From: Candidatus Uabimicrobium amorphum
Lineage (GTDB): Bacteria; Planctomycetota; Uabimicrobiia; Uabimicrobiales; Uabimicrobiaceae
Direction of reading: 5' to 3'
NCBI RefSeq assembly: GCF_009002475.1
Contig: NZ_AP019860.1
Span: 2,976,001 to 3,040,000, forward strand
Length of the DNA: 64,000 nt
Below are positions 37,114-46,407 of this stretch, piece by piece. How positions within the stretch are numbered: position 1 is the stretch's first letter; every line of letters starts with the position of its first letter. A program made the translations under genes and the position numbers. The notes beneath the pieces were generated by a model, which saw only the letters and a program-made list of their open reading frames with translations, did no database searches and was not told where the DNA came from.

Positions 37114-39615
37114 TTGGCGCAACAAAAAATAGGCCCTGACAGGTTCGACTACACCAATTCTCCTTTTGCCCTAGGACATCAGTTTTTAGACGCGTTTATT
37201 GAAAGTGGCCTTAACGGACCAGGGTTCGACAAAAAAGACATCATGCAGCAAGAAAAACCTACACAGATTATTATCTTACATGCTGCATTGGAAAGAATTA
37301 CATGGGCTCACATCCCCAAAAAGAATCATTTTTTAATAACCCTAGTCAAAATAAAACACGAACAAGATTATAATGATAGGATAGGTTGTGTGTTAGATAT
37401 TGTCTATCCCGAAATAGAAACATTGGTACAAGAGATTATGTCGCTAACTCAGCCATATACTCCCGAAGATGTGGAAGACATTTTAATCGCCGCAGTGAAT
37501 ATTGCACAATTGAACTTAAAGCATCCTCATCATGCGGTTACCCCCGGGCTAATCCCCGGAATTTTAAAACACCTAAAGAAAAAGCGCAATCAAAACTGTA
37601 TTCCCATGGCAAAGCCACTTTTGCAACAATTAAAAGAGCCTTATGCTGCCAGTTTTCTTTATGGTGGCGAAAAATCCCTAAAAGCACTTGACAATTTTTT
37701 GGAAGATAGCGAGTCCCAAGATCCTAAAATAAAATCTCTCCCCAAAGGAGGTGAACACTGGGCAGAGTTGCTCATCTCACAAATAGATAAATTGCCGAAG
37801 ATTTGGTATAAATTGCTGCAACACGCTCCGGTAGCAAACCGCAATTCTCCCTCCACATCGTGGTTAAAAAAAGCGCAAAAACTCATTAAAGATGTGGATG
37901 ACAAACAGTTTTGCAAATATGTGGGGAATTGGTTGAGCGAATTAAAACGAGAGACAAAACGCTTGCAAGACAAAAATGCTCACATCCTAAAAGGCTTTGT
38001 GTGGTACTGCTCTCTCGTTAGTAAACCACCGCTACAAGCGATCGGTGATGCAGTAGAAGGGGGATTAAAAAAAACACCACAGGGTTTAGTATGTAGCAAA
38101 ATCGCCGCCGCTTGTTTTTATACTCTCGAACAAATAGGCACTATGGAAGCTTTGATGCAATTGATTCGTTTGAAGATGAGAATTAAAAGCCCTTGGGGAT
38201 TGGAACAAATACAACTCGTCATTGATAAATTAAAAGATCGCCATCAAATGACCGAAGAACAAATACAAGAAATTGCCGTTCCGCAACTGAGCAAGTTAGA
38301 ATATGAAATCGCCGGATGTCGTGCACAAATTGTCATCACCGGTACTCAAACAAGTGTGCAATGGTTTAATACGTCGGGCAAAACGCAAAAATCTGTACCT
38401 GTCCAAGTAAAAAAACAACACCCACAACAACTAAAAGATATCAAAAAAGTTGCGAAAGACACCCAAACAATGCTGGTGGCACAAAAAGCGCGCCTCGAAA
38501 GACTATTTTTAGCTGATATCTCTTGGAGTTACTCCTTATGGCAAGAAAGATACCTAAATCAAAGCCTACTTTCCGTATTGACAAAAAAACTGATTTGGCT
38601 CTTCAAAAAAGATAAACGACATAGTTGTGGTATCTACCACGACGGCAAAATCATCGATGTAAATGGCAAACAAATCAAATGGTTAGACAAAGAAACCACC
38701 GTACAATTATGGCACCCCATTGGCTTTTCAAGCAACGAGGTGCTAAAGTGGCGCGAATTTCTCGAACACAAAGAAATCGTACAACCTTTTAAACAAGCGC
38801 ACCGTGAAGTATATATCATTACCGATGCCGAATTCACCACAGATACATACTCCAACCGTTTTGCGGCACACATTATCAAGCAACACCTTCTCACGACTCT
38901 TTGCCAACAACGAAATTGGCAATACGACGTTCTAGGGTCCTGGGATAGTGGTGATGCGGGAGTGGCGCGACTCAAATTGGAGAAATGGAACCTCACTGCG
39001 GAATTCATGATCCACTACAGCGGAGATGACTCCACATCTCCCGCAGGCGTTATAAACTATGTTTCTACAGACCGCGTACACTTTGTCGGAGCAGAAGATT
39101 ATGTACGCTTATGTGATGTTCCGGCTTTCATTTTTAGTGAAGTCATGCGTGATATTGATCTTTTCGTTAGCATTTCCAGCATAGGCAACGATCCCCAATG
39201 GCAAGATGGTGACCACTACGAATATTGGGAAAGCTATTCTTTTGGTGACTTATCCGAATCTGCCGCCATGCGCAAAGATACACTGGAGCGCCTAATACCC
39301 AAACTCAAAATAGCCGATGTATGTTCTATTGAAGGCAAATATCTTTACGTAAAGGGAAAGATTCGTCACTATAAGATTCACTTAGGCAGCGGTAACATAT
39401 TAATGGCACCCAACGATCAATATCTGTGCATTGTCCAAGATGTCATAAAACAGCGTAAACAAGGCAATGTTTTTCTACCATTTGCTGGAGACAATCGTTT
39501 GGCACTCATTTTGAGTAAAGCTTTCATGCTTGCCGCAGACGACAAAATAAAAGACAAAACTATTCTCGCACAGATCGAAGTCAACTACCCCCACTTAGTA
39601 CCTAACGGTACTTGA
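37114..39615 (+). CDS. DUF4132 (MolR-like) protein coupled to the Ubl gene
   Basis: The protein has 833 residues from a TTG at 37114, with GGAGG eight bases upstream inside the end of the Ubl gene. The C-terminal half is DUF4132-like: LIWLFKK..., then VQLWHPIGF..EVLKWREFLE...VQPFKQAHREVYIITDAE (about 490-575), a DVLGSWDSGD patch and a YKIHLGSGNILMAPNDQYLC / VFLPFAGDNRLALILSKAF end. DUF4132 includes E. coli MolR/YehI; its activity is unknown. The first 450 residues are helical, with CRAQIVITGTQTSVQWFN near 405-422. The IscB element begins within the last codons, so only the final few residues (about HLVPNGT) may be altered by the insertion. Confidence 0.8.
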   Translation: MAQQKIGPDRFDYTNSPFALGHQFLDAFIESGLNGPGFDKKDIMQQEKPTQIIILHAALERITWAHIPKKNHFLITLVKIKHEQDYNDRIGCVLDIVYPEIETLVQEIMSLTQPYTPEDVEDILIAAVNIAQLNLKHPHHAVTPGLIPGILKHLKKKRNQNCIPMAKPLLQQLKEPYAASFLYGGEKSLKALDNFLEDSESQDPKIKSLPKGGEHWAELLISQIDKLPKIWYKLLQHAPVANRNSPSTSWLKKAQKLIKDVDDKQFCKYVGNWLSELKRETKRLQDKNAHILKGFVWYCSLVSKPPLQAIGDAVEGGLKKTPQGLVCSKIAAACFYTLEQIGTMEALMQLIRLKMRIKSPWGLEQIQLVIDKLKDRHQMTEEQIQEIAVPQLSKLEYEIAGCRAQIVITGTQTSVQWFNTSGKTQKSVPVQVKKQHPQQLKDIKKVAKDTQTMLVAQKARLERLFLADISWSYSLWQERYLNQSLLSVLTKKLIWLFKKDKRHSCGIYHDGKIIDVNGKQIKWLDKETTVQLWHPIGFSSNEVLKWREFLEHKEIVQPFKQAHREVYIITDAEFTTDTYSNRFAAHIIKQHLLTTLCQQRNWQYDVLGSWDSGDAGVARLKLEKWNLTAEFMIHYSGDDSTSPAGVINYVSTDRVHFVGAEDYVRLCDVPAFIFSEVMRDIDLFVSISSIGNDPQWQDGDHYEYWESYSFGDLSESAAMRKDTLERLIPKLKIADVCSIEGKYLYVKGKIRHYKIHLGSGNILMAPNDQYLCIVQDVIKQRKQGNVFLPFAGDNRLALILSKAFMLAADDKIKDKTILAQIEVNYPHLVPNGT

Positions 39616-41260
39616 AGTGGGAGCTTGTAAGCTCAGTTGTTGACCAGCTTATATCAAGTGTAACAAACTTGATAAGCGTTAGAAACGAAAATATAGGTAC
39701 TCTGGGGTGCTTCTCCAGCTCCAGACTCTACGGTTAGTAGTTAAACAGGTGTAGTGGGTTAAGCCAGTGCTGCTAACATACAAAACCGTTTCATAACATT
39801 AGCGAGGAGACCTTTACCGGTTCTAAACCGAGAAACCAAAGTAATTTGGTACTTTACAAAGAAAGATAGCTTTGATGCAAAGAAGAGTGTTTGTACTCAG
39901 TAAAAATAGAAAACCTCTAATGCCATGCTCTCCAGCGAGAGCACGACAATTGTTAAAAGAAAGAAAAGCAAGTGTCTACAGGCAAGAGCCCTTTACCATC
40001 ATTCTCCAAAAAAGAACACAGGGAGACTTACAAAAGGTGCAACTCAAGTTTGATCCGGGAAGCAAAATTACGGGGATGGCTCTTGTCGTATTTTTTCAAA
40101 AAGGTACAATCGTTACTTGGGCAGCAGAACTAGAACATCGTGGCGAAAAAATAGTCGATTTGCTAAGCAAAAGGCGTGCAATTCGCCGTAGTCGTCGCAA
40201 TCGTAAAACACGATATCGCCCACCAAGATTCAGTAATCGTACAAGAAAAAAAGAATGGATTGCACCTTCTTTAAAATCAAAAGTAGATAACATCTTTAAT
40301 TGGACGAAAAAACTACTCACTTATACACCAATTGACAACTTGTGTGTAGAAACAAATCGTTTTGATACCCAGAAGCTACAAAATCCTGAGATTTCAGGCG
40401 TCGAGTATCAACAAGGAACACTGTTTGGCTACGAGATTCGCGAATACCTACTTTACAAATGGAATCATCAATGCGTCTATTGCGATGCAGAAAATGTTGC
40501 ATTGGAGATAGATCACATTCATCCACGAAGTAAAGGCGGAAGTAATCGTGTATCTAATCTGACCATTAGTTGTCGTAAGTGCAACGAAAACAAAGGTAAT
40601 GGTGATATCCACAATTTTCTAAGCAAAGACAACAAAAGATTACAGAAAATTGTGTCTTATAGTAAAAAAACACTGCGGGATGCTGCAAGTATCAACACAA
40701 CACGCTACGTCATCGGCAACCAGTTAAAGAAACTCGGTATAGATGTAGAATTTGCAAGTGGAGGAAAAACAAAAGCAAATCGTCGACACAACGGATTCAA
40801 CAAACAACACTGGATTGATGCTGCCTGTGCAGGAGAGAGTGGAGAGAATGTAACTATTTCTCAAGACCTAATACCTTTGGGTATCCAATCTCAAGGTAGG
40901 GGCAGTAGGCAAATGTGTCGCATGGATCAATTTGGATTCCCTCGTACAACAGCGAAAAGTCAAAAAAGGGTAAAAGACTTTCAAACCGGTGACATCGTAA
41001 AAGCCATTGTGACAAAAGGTAAGAAAAAGGGTGTTTATGTTGGTCGTGTTGCCGTAAGATCTAACGGATATTTCAATATCAAAACGAATAATTCTACAGT
41101 ACAAGGTATTTCTTATCGTTATTGTCAGTTGATACAACAAGTTGATGGATATTTTTATTTCCAGAAAGGAGATGCGAGATTGAAAAAGGCATCGTGCTCA
41201 TGCTTCGCGCATTCGCGTCAGAGTGGCGATTCCTCCCCAACTTATAGAAGTCGGGGTATC
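39588..41260 (+). mobile_element. ISC-type (IS200/IS605 superfamily) IscB element
   Basis: The left end carries the subterminal hairpin CCCACTT-AGTACC-TAAC-GGTACT-TG-AAGTGGG (39590-39621), and the right end the hairpin CCCCAACTT-ATAG-AAGTCGGGG (41235-41256), at the places expected for a Y1-transposase element. Only iscB and its omega RNA lie between; no tnpA is present, so movement would need a transposase in trans. The insertion is right at the stop codon of the DUF4132 gene. Exact ends are inferred. Confidence 0.7.
39616..39871 (+). ncRNA. Omega RNA (HEARO) of IscB
   Basis: This 256-base region holds no gene and lies directly before iscB, where the structured HEARO/omega RNA is found. Hairpins seen: GCTTATATCAAGT / ACTTGATAAGC (about 39652-39678, two-base bulge); CTGGGG / CTCCAG near 39701-39717; GTTAG..CTAAC around 39733-39777 enclosing GTGGGTTAAGCCAG; CGGTT-CTA-AACCG near 39818-39830; ACCAAA-GTAA-TTTGGT at about 39835-39850. 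The guide would be expected at the 5' end, from sequence flanking the left end. The 5' boundary and guide are not determined. Confidence 0.72.
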
Positions 41261-41275
41261 CTCGCCATAAATTGA
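39875..41275 (+). CDS. iscB: IscB RNA-guided nuclease
   Basis: The protein has 466 residues from the ATG at 39875. IscB is the Cas9 ancestor, a DNA nuclease guided by omega RNA. It shows the N-terminal PLMP domain (KPLMPCSPARARQLL, about 14-28), RuvC-I FDPGSK with Asp60, the Arg-rich bridge helix (KRRAIRRSRRNRKTRYR, about 99-115), RuvC-II LCVETNRFD with Glu159, an HNH insert (CVYC at 200-203, EIDHIHPRSKGG with the DH at 213-214, CRKC), and RuvC-III NKQHWIDAA with His312 and Asp315. All catalytic residues are present. The last 25 residues run into the right-end hairpin and are probably element-derived. Confidence 0.93.
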   Translation: MQRRVFVLSKNRKPLMPCSPARARQLLKERKASVYRQEPFTIILQKRTQGDLQKVQLKFDPGSKITGMALVVFFQKGTIVTWAAELEHRGEKIVDLLSKRRAIRRSRRNRKTRYRPPRFSNRTRKKEWIAPSLKSKVDNIFNWTKKLLTYTPIDNLCVETNRFDTQKLQNPEISGVEYQQGTLFGYEIREYLLYKWNHQCVYCDAENVALEIDHIHPRSKGGSNRVSNLTISCRKCNENKGNGDIHNFLSKDNKRLQKIVSYSKKTLRDAASINTTRYVIGNQLKKLGIDVEFASGGKTKANRRHNGFNKQHWIDAACAGESGENVTISQDLIPLGIQSQGRGSRQMCRMDQFGFPRTTAKSQKRVKDFQTGDIVKAIVTKGKKKGVYVGRVAVRSNGYFNIKTNNSTVQGISYRYCQLIQQVDGYFYFQKGDARLKKASCSCFAHSRQSGDSSPTYRSRGILAIN

Positions 41276-41311
41276 TGAAATAGAAATCTAATTTACACAA
41301 AAGGAATTGCA

Positions 41312-41956
41312 ATGCCTGCACAACAATACTTAGATATTGATAACTGGTCGCGCCGTGAACAATATTATTTCTTTAAAGCGTACGAAAATCCATTTTTTAA
41401 TATTTGTACTATGCTCAACATCAAAAATTTACTCACATATTGCAAAGACAACAGCATCCCTCTATCACATGCGTATTTTTATCTATCGCAGAAAGCGGTC
41501 AACGAAGTATCAGAAATGCGCTATCGCATACACAATGACAAAGTTGTGATACACGACCATATCGATGCGGGTTGGGTGATGATGAAAGAAGATGGAAGTA
41601 TACGTTTTTGTTATCTGCATTACACCACAGAATTTGATAACTTTCGCGCACAAATCGAAGAAATTACACGCAATATTGAAGACCTTCCTTTTGATTCCAA
41701 TGAACAACGCGATGATTTAGTGTATTATTCGGTCTTGCCGTGGATTCACTTTACCGGTTTATCGCACGCACATCGCATGCCACGGAACGACTCCGTACCG
41801 CGTATCGTGTTTGGTAAATACAAACAGCAAGAAGATGAGGTCAATATGCCGGTTGCCGTAGAGGTTCATCATGCGTTAATGGATGGTTTTCACGTTGCGC
41901 AGTACTTGGAAAAACTGCAACGCTTTTTTGATGGTTGTGGTGATTTTTTGGTGTAG
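41312..41956 (+). CDS. Chloramphenicol acetyltransferase-like enzyme
   Basis: The 214-residue length matches CAT (about 215). The family catalytic motif VEVHHALMDGFHVAQYL near residues 187-203 holds the active His and the DG of the trimer interface; SVLPWIHFTGLSHA near 145-158 is the substrate-pocket strand. CAT enzymes acetylate chloramphenicol using acetyl-CoA; relatives act on other small alcohols. AAAAGGAATTGCA gives a clear ribosome site. It begins about 50 bases beyond the right end of the IscB element but has no mobile-element signs of its own. Whether it confers resistance is not readable. Confidence 0.85.
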   Translation: MPAQQYLDIDNWSRREQYYFFKAYENPFFNICTMLNIKNLLTYCKDNSIPLSHAYFYLSQKAVNEVSEMRYRIHNDKVVIHDHIDAGWVMMKEDGSIRFCYLHYTTEFDNFRAQIEEITRNIEDLPFDSNEQRDDLVYYSVLPWIHFTGLSHAHRMPRNDSVPRIVFGKYKQQEDEVNMPVAVEVHHALMDGFHVAQYLEKLQRFFDGCGDFLV

Positions 41957-42348
41957 AGATTCGTTTTCATATTGGTGCCCTCACCATCGAATTAGCAGTT
42001 ACAGCTGTGCTGTAAGCAACATAACAAAAGAAATTTGTTTCCGGATTGGTGCCCTCACCATCGAATTTAAGGTTTCAGCTTCGCTAAAAGCCTTAATTCT
42101 CATGCCTCTCCCACAGGGAGAGGCGTAACACGTCTTATTTGCTTCCATTTGTTTTCTTTGATGCATATCACCAACATAACATTGATGAACTAGTTTGCTG
42201 CACCACAACTTTGTCCCGCAACTCAAGAGAATTTTGTTTTTAACAAAAGAGAAGCATTACACCTCTCCCTGTGGGAGAGGTATGAGAATAGCAGCTTACA
42301 GCACAGCTGTAACTGCTCATTCGATGGTGAGGGCACCAATCCGGAAAC
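41957..42348. mobile_element. MITE-like element, copy A, plus partial copy
   Basis: A 312-base element (42037-42348) is bounded by a perfect 30-bp terminal inverted repeat, GTTTCCGGATTGGTGCCCTC ... , with inner stems of the CCTCTCCC-ACA-GGGAGAGG type. It encodes nothing. A partial copy, TATTGGTGCCCTCACCATCG and 50 bases after it, precedes it at 41962-42020. The same family is at 55655-55969 (opposite orientation) and 62056-62168 (truncated). It lies between the ends of convergent genes. Confidence 0.8.
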
Positions 42349-42367
42349 GAAAATCACACCAAAACAC

Positions 42368-42817
42368 CTACCAAGTAAGCGAAATTAAATACACGCAATT
42401 TCCCGCTACTGTGGCTGTTACCGCAATACCTAACGCAAACATCGCTCCGCGATGTGGTTGTTTTGCGCACATGTAAAATGTGGTGTGTAAAGCGCGAATA
42501 CAGGCGTACGTGATAAAATAAATCAAGCAATATTGCGGGTTACCACCTAAGATTACTAGTGCCAGACTCAACAGCAAAAACATCGGAATGTTTTCCAAAT
42601 CATTGCGCCAGCATCTTGCAGCGCGTTCGTCGCGGTCAATGTATTTTTGCATGGCCTCTTTGTTTTTATCGGCAAATCTTTCGGTGTCTTCGGGATTGAT
42701 GAAGTGGTTACCTCTGAAGCGACTGTAACCTTGTATCATGGAATTCACGAACATTTTGAAAAAGAAAAACACACATAGGAAAACCCAGTAGTGAAATGCA
42801 GGATTGTCGCGTAACAT
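42368..42817 (-). CDS. MAPEG-family membrane protein
   Basis: The protein has 149 residues from the ATG at 42817, which has GAGG seven bases upstream. Four membrane helices are visible. The MAPEG signature ERAARCWRNDLENIPMFLLL (about residues 63-82) carries the E-R-x-x-R and N-D-x-E-N-I-P motif that binds glutathione in microsomal glutathione transferases. The family conjugates glutathione to lipophilic molecules or acts as a peroxidase. The gene is downstream of ileS in a minus-strand run and separated from it by an 11-bp hairpin. Confidence 0.88.
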   Translation of the reverse strand: MLRDNPAFHYWVFLCVFFFFKMFVNSMIQGYSRFRGNHFINPEDTERFADKNKEAMQKYIDRDERAARCWRNDLENIPMFLLLSLALVILGGNPQYCLIYFITYACIRALHTTFYMCAKQPHRGAMFALGIAVTATVAGNCVYLISLTW

Positions 42818-42842
42818 ATCGTACCTCACAAATATTGGTTAC

Positions 42843-42869
42843 TTCGTTCCCGTATGAAACGGGAACGAA
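42843..42869. terminator. Hairpin between ileS and the MAPEG gene
   Basis: Perfect 11-bp stem TTCGTTCCCGT / ACGGGAACGAA with ATGAA loop. It starts 10 bases past the ileS stop and ends 26 bases before the MAPEG start on the minus strand. It has no T tract. Confidence 0.5.
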
Positions 42870-42878
42870 AATAATTGG

Positions 42879-45800
42879 TTATGCCACTTTGATTGCTAGC
42901 ACTAGCTTTTGCTTGTCGATGGTGTACTCTTCGCTGGTATCTCCTTGAGGCTCATCGCTTTGTTTTAGAGATTTAGCAAGAGTTTGCTCTTGTATATAGT
43001 CTGGGTGGTTATCGATGGCTTTTTGCAAGTCTTTTTCAGCGCTATATTCGATATGAATATTGTCGTCTAACTTCAAATCAGCTGTTTTGCGTAGTTTTTG
43101 TACGCGATTGACGATTTCGCGTGCCAGACCTTCTAGCATTTGATCTTCATCTACGGTTGCGTCGATCTCTACAGTGATGTGAATATTTGACGCCACGTAT
43201 TCGTGTCCCGGTTGTGGAGTGCGGTGTACATTGACCCCTTCACTGGTGATCTTTTCGCCTTCGATTTCGATTTCTTTGCCACTTTCTAGCTTAAAGAGCT
43301 CTTCCGTCGAAAGTTCTTGGATTTTTTTATTGATAACGCCAAACTTCTTGCCTAGCTTTTTACCCAATACGCGTCCGTTGGCTTTTGCCTGCAACTCGAC
43401 ATATTTCTCCTCTTCTTGCGAGTAATCTATGTCGCGAATATTGAGTTCTTCTTTCATGTAGCCTTCTAGCTCTTTTACGTTTTCTAAAAACTCTGCTGTA
43501 CGGTGAATAATCGTCATGCGCTTTAGCGGAATTTTAACCTTTACTTTAGCTTTTTCACGTAAGTTACGCACCATAACCAATACTTGTTGCATGATACCCA
43601 CCGATGTTTCCAAACTTGGCAAGATGCTTTCGTCTTGTGCAGTCGGGAAATCTTCTAGGTGTACACTTTCTTTTTTATCCGCACTATGTTGCGATAGGTT
43701 TTGGTAAATAATTTCCGCTTGAAACGGCGTAAATGGCGCCATTACTTTAGAGAGATTAATGAGCACATCATATAATGTTTGATAAGCAGCTTCTTTATCG
43801 TCACTTTGGCCTTGTTCCCAGAATCTTTTGCGGTTAAAGCGAATGTAGGTATTGGTCAAGTCTTCCACAAAGTCAAGGATAGCTGGTACTACATTGTATA
43901 AACGATACGCAGCCATTTCTTCTTCTATGCGCTTTAGTAAACTTTGCATACGTGACACAATCCACTTATCCAACAAGTTTGTGGTTTCAACCTTTTTGTC
44001 GGAAGGTTTCCATTTGTCTACTGCCGCGTAATTGCAGAAGAAACTGTATGCATTCCATGTCTTGAGGATAACGCGACGTACAATTTCCTTTACTCCCGCT
44101 TCAGAGAAACGCAGGTCTTCCGCGCGTACCGCAGGAGACTGAATCATATATAGGCGTAGTGCATCGGCACCGTATTCGTCGAGAACATAATTCGGATCGG
44201 GATAGTTCTTTAGACGCTTACTCATCTTATTGCCATCTTCGGCAAGCAAGATACCATTGACGATTACGTTTTTAAATGGTATAGAATCAAATAATGCCGT
44301 TCCTAAAATAGATAATGTATAGAACCAGCCTCGTGTCTGATCTAAACCTTCTGCGATAAAATCTGCAGGGAATGATTTTTCAAACTTTTCTTTATTTTCA
44401 AAAGGATAATGCGCTTGCGCGTAAGGCATCGATCCACTCTCGAACCAGCAATCGAGTACTTCCGACACTCGCTTTAGAGGCTTCTTGCCTGTCGGTGACG
44501 GGATTTCCAAATCGTCGATGTACTGGCGATGTATGTCAGTGATTTTTTTACCCGTAAGCTCCTCAAGTTCGGCAATGCTACCCACGCAAAGTGTTTCTCC
44601 GGTTTCCTCATTCATCCATAGAGGAATAGGGTTTCCCCAAAAACGGTTACGTGAAATTGCCCAGTCGCGAGCACCTTCTAACCATTTTCCAAAACGTCCG
44701 TCACGTAAATGCTCGGGAATCCAATTGGTCTTTTTGTTATTGGCGATAATGCGCTCTTTGATTTCTTCCACTTTGACAAACCATGTCGAAATCACGCGAT
44801 AAATAAGCGGTGTATCGGAACGCCAACATACAGGAACGCGGTGTTGGATGGTATCTTGCTTGTATAGGAGTTTTTTCTCCTTGAGATGCTTGATAATATT
44901 TTTATCTGCTGCTTTTACATGTTGTCCCAGAAAATCACTCACTGGCTCGATAAATTGCCCATCATCGTCTATCGGCATCACTACGGGAATATTGTATTTT
45001 TGACAAATCGTAAAGTCCTCTTCACCAAATGCCGGTGCGGTGTGAACGATTCCTGTACCGTCTTCAATGGTCACATGGTCGCCAACGAGTACTTTAAAAG
45101 CACCTTCTTCGCGCTTTTCGCTAAAGTATGGAAATAGTGGCTCGTATTCCTTGCCTTCAAGATCTTTCCCTTCATAAGTTTCGAGTATTTCGAAACCTTT
45201 GTTTTTGGGAAAGTATGCCTTGAGTCGTTCTTTTGCCATGATGAGAAAATCATCGTGCTTATCGGTCTTGATTTTCACATACTCAATCTCTGGTCCCACA
45301 CAAAGTGCTAAGTTACTCGGTAGGGTCCACGGAGTGGTTGTCCAAGCTAAAAAGCTAGTATTTTCTTCACCAATCGCTTTAAAAACAATCGTAATTGAAG
45401 GATCTTGTAAATCTTTGTAATTGGAACTCGCTTCGAAATTCGAAAGTGGTGTTGCCACCGCAGTGGAATACGGTAAAACTTTATAGCCGCGGTATACTAG
45501 GTCTTTTTCCCAAAGTTGTTTAAAAACCCACCATACCGATTCCATAAAATCAGGATTCATGGTCTTATAGTCGTTGTCAAAATCGACCCAACGTCCAATT
45601 CGTTCCACAGTTTGACGCCATTCAGATGTATAGCGCTGAACGATGCTCTTGCATTCATCGTTATAATTAGCAATACCAAACTCTTCTACACCCTTGCGGC
45701 CTTTGATATCGAGTTTCTTATCAATTTCGTATTCGACAGGCAAGCCGTGACAGTCCCAACCAAAACGACGTTCGACGCGGTAGCCCTTCATTGTCCAATA

Positions 45801-46013
45801 ACGCGGTATAATATCTTTGATAATTCCCGCGAGTAAGTGACCGTAATGCGGGAGACCTGTGGCAAAAGGCGGGCCATCATAAAAACTATACAATTTGTCT
45901 TCCGAGCGCATTTCTACGCTTTTCTCGAACACTTGTTCTTTTTTCCAAAACTCTAGTATTTTCTTTTCCTCATCGGGAAAACTTACTTGAGTACTCACTT
46001 CATTAAAACTCAT
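42879..46013 (-). CDS. ileS: Isoleucyl-tRNA synthetase (type 2-like)
   Basis: The protein has 1044 residues and charges tRNA-Ile. The HIGH motif appears as PHYGHLLAG (residues 55-63) and KMSKS as KMSKRLKNYPDP near residue 594. The editing domain (CP1) carries GTGIVHTAPAFGEEDF near 335. The anticodon-binding domain and long C-terminal part (about 820-1044) lack the zinc-binding Cys set of the short bacterial type 1 enzymes, so this resembles the longer type 2 (eukaryote-like, often mupirocin-tolerant) form. It follows the HIT gene by 1 base. Type assignment is by length and lack of C-terminal zinc motifs. Confidence 0.93.
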   Translation of the reverse strand: MSFNEVSTQVSFPDEEKKILEFWKKEQVFEKSVEMRSEDKLYSFYDGPPFATGLPHYGHLLAGIIKDIIPRYWTMKGYRVERRFGWDCHGLPVEYEIDKKLDIKGRKGVEEFGIANYNDECKSIVQRYTSEWRQTVERIGRWVDFDNDYKTMNPDFMESVWWVFKQLWEKDLVYRGYKVLPYSTAVATPLSNFEASSNYKDLQDPSITIVFKAIGEENTSFLAWTTTPWTLPSNLALCVGPEIEYVKIKTDKHDDFLIMAKERLKAYFPKNKGFEILETYEGKDLEGKEYEPLFPYFSEKREEGAFKVLVGDHVTIEDGTGIVHTAPAFGEEDFTICQKYNIPVVMPIDDDGQFIEPVSDFLGQHVKAADKNIIKHLKEKKLLYKQDTIQHRVPVCWRSDTPLIYRVISTWFVKVEEIKERIIANNKKTNWIPEHLRDGRFGKWLEGARDWAISRNRFWGNPIPLWMNEETGETLCVGSIAELEELTGKKITDIHRQYIDDLEIPSPTGKKPLKRVSEVLDCWFESGSMPYAQAHYPFENKEKFEKSFPADFIAEGLDQTRGWFYTLSILGTALFDSIPFKNVIVNGILLAEDGNKMSKRLKNYPDPNYVLDEYGADALRLYMIQSPAVRAEDLRFSEAGVKEIVRRVILKTWNAYSFFCNYAAVDKWKPSDKKVETTNLLDKWIVSRMQSLLKRIEEEMAAYRLYNVVPAILDFVEDLTNTYIRFNRKRFWEQGQSDDKEAAYQTLYDVLINLSKVMAPFTPFQAEIIYQNLSQHSADKKESVHLEDFPTAQDESILPSLETSVGIMQQVLVMVRNLREKAKVKVKIPLKRMTIIHRTAEFLENVKELEGYMKEELNIRDIDYSQEEEKYVELQAKANGRVLGKKLGKKFGVINKKIQELSTEELFKLESGKEIEIEGEKITSEGVNVHRTPQPGHEYVASNIHITVEIDATVDEDQMLEGLAREIVNRVQKLRKTADLKLDDNIHIEYSAEKDLQKAIDNHPDYIQEQTLAKSLKQSDEPQGDTSEEYTIDKQKLVLAIKVA

Positions 46014-46014
46014 T

Positions 46015-46407
46015 TTATAATCCTTGTAATTTTTCAGCGATTTCGCGTAACTCGTCTGGTGTAGCTTTCTTTACGTTTGGTCCGTTTAACGGCAGTTCTT
46101 TTATTTCATTTGTGGGAATTAAATGCACGTGTACATGCGGCACTTCCCAACCAATCACTGTCATGCATACGCGTTGACAGTCGAGTTTTTCTTTTAGATG
46201 CTTTGCTACCTTTTTTGATAATTTCATTAAGTCGGTATATGTTTCATCATCAAGATCAAAGATATACGGATGTGGTTCTTTGGGGATTACCAAAGTGTGC
46301 CCTGTATTTACAGGTCGAACGTCTAGAAATGCCAGAAAACGTTCATCTTCATACACTTTTGCACAGGGGATATCACCCGAAATAATTTTTTCAAAAATTG
46401 TCGCCAT
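46015..46407 (-). CDS. HIT-family hydrolase
   Basis: This 130-residue protein has the histidine triad HVHVHLIP (about residues 91-98). FEKIISGDIPCAKVYEDERFLAFLD near the N terminus fits the Hint/HinT group that hydrolyses AMP- or GMP-linked amines. The start ATG overlaps the upstream gene by 17 bases. A GAGGAAG site lies upstream of the ATG. The gene sits in the tyrS-ileS cluster, which suggests a housekeeping role such as clearing aminoacyl-adenylate side products, but that is inference. Confidence 0.9.
   Translation of the reverse strand: MATIFEKIISGDIPCAKVYEDERFLAFLDVRPVNTGHTLVIPKEPHPYIFDLDDETYTDLMKLSKKVAKHLKEKLDCQRVCMTVIGWEVPHVHVHLIPTNEIKELPLNGPNVKKATPDELREIAEKLQGL

Noticed and set aside
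39588..39621. Left-end hairpin as an ordinary terminator of the DUF4132 gene
   Set aside because: No T tract follows, it spans the stop codon, and a matching right-end hairpin and omega RNA fit the IscB element better.
39872..41275. IscB as a Cas9
   Set aside because: 466 residues, PLMP start, no REC lobe or PI domain, and no CRISPR array or cas1/2.
41094..41321. Minus-strand frame over the iscB 3' end
   Set aside because: Antisense to a gene with conserved motifs; no independent support.
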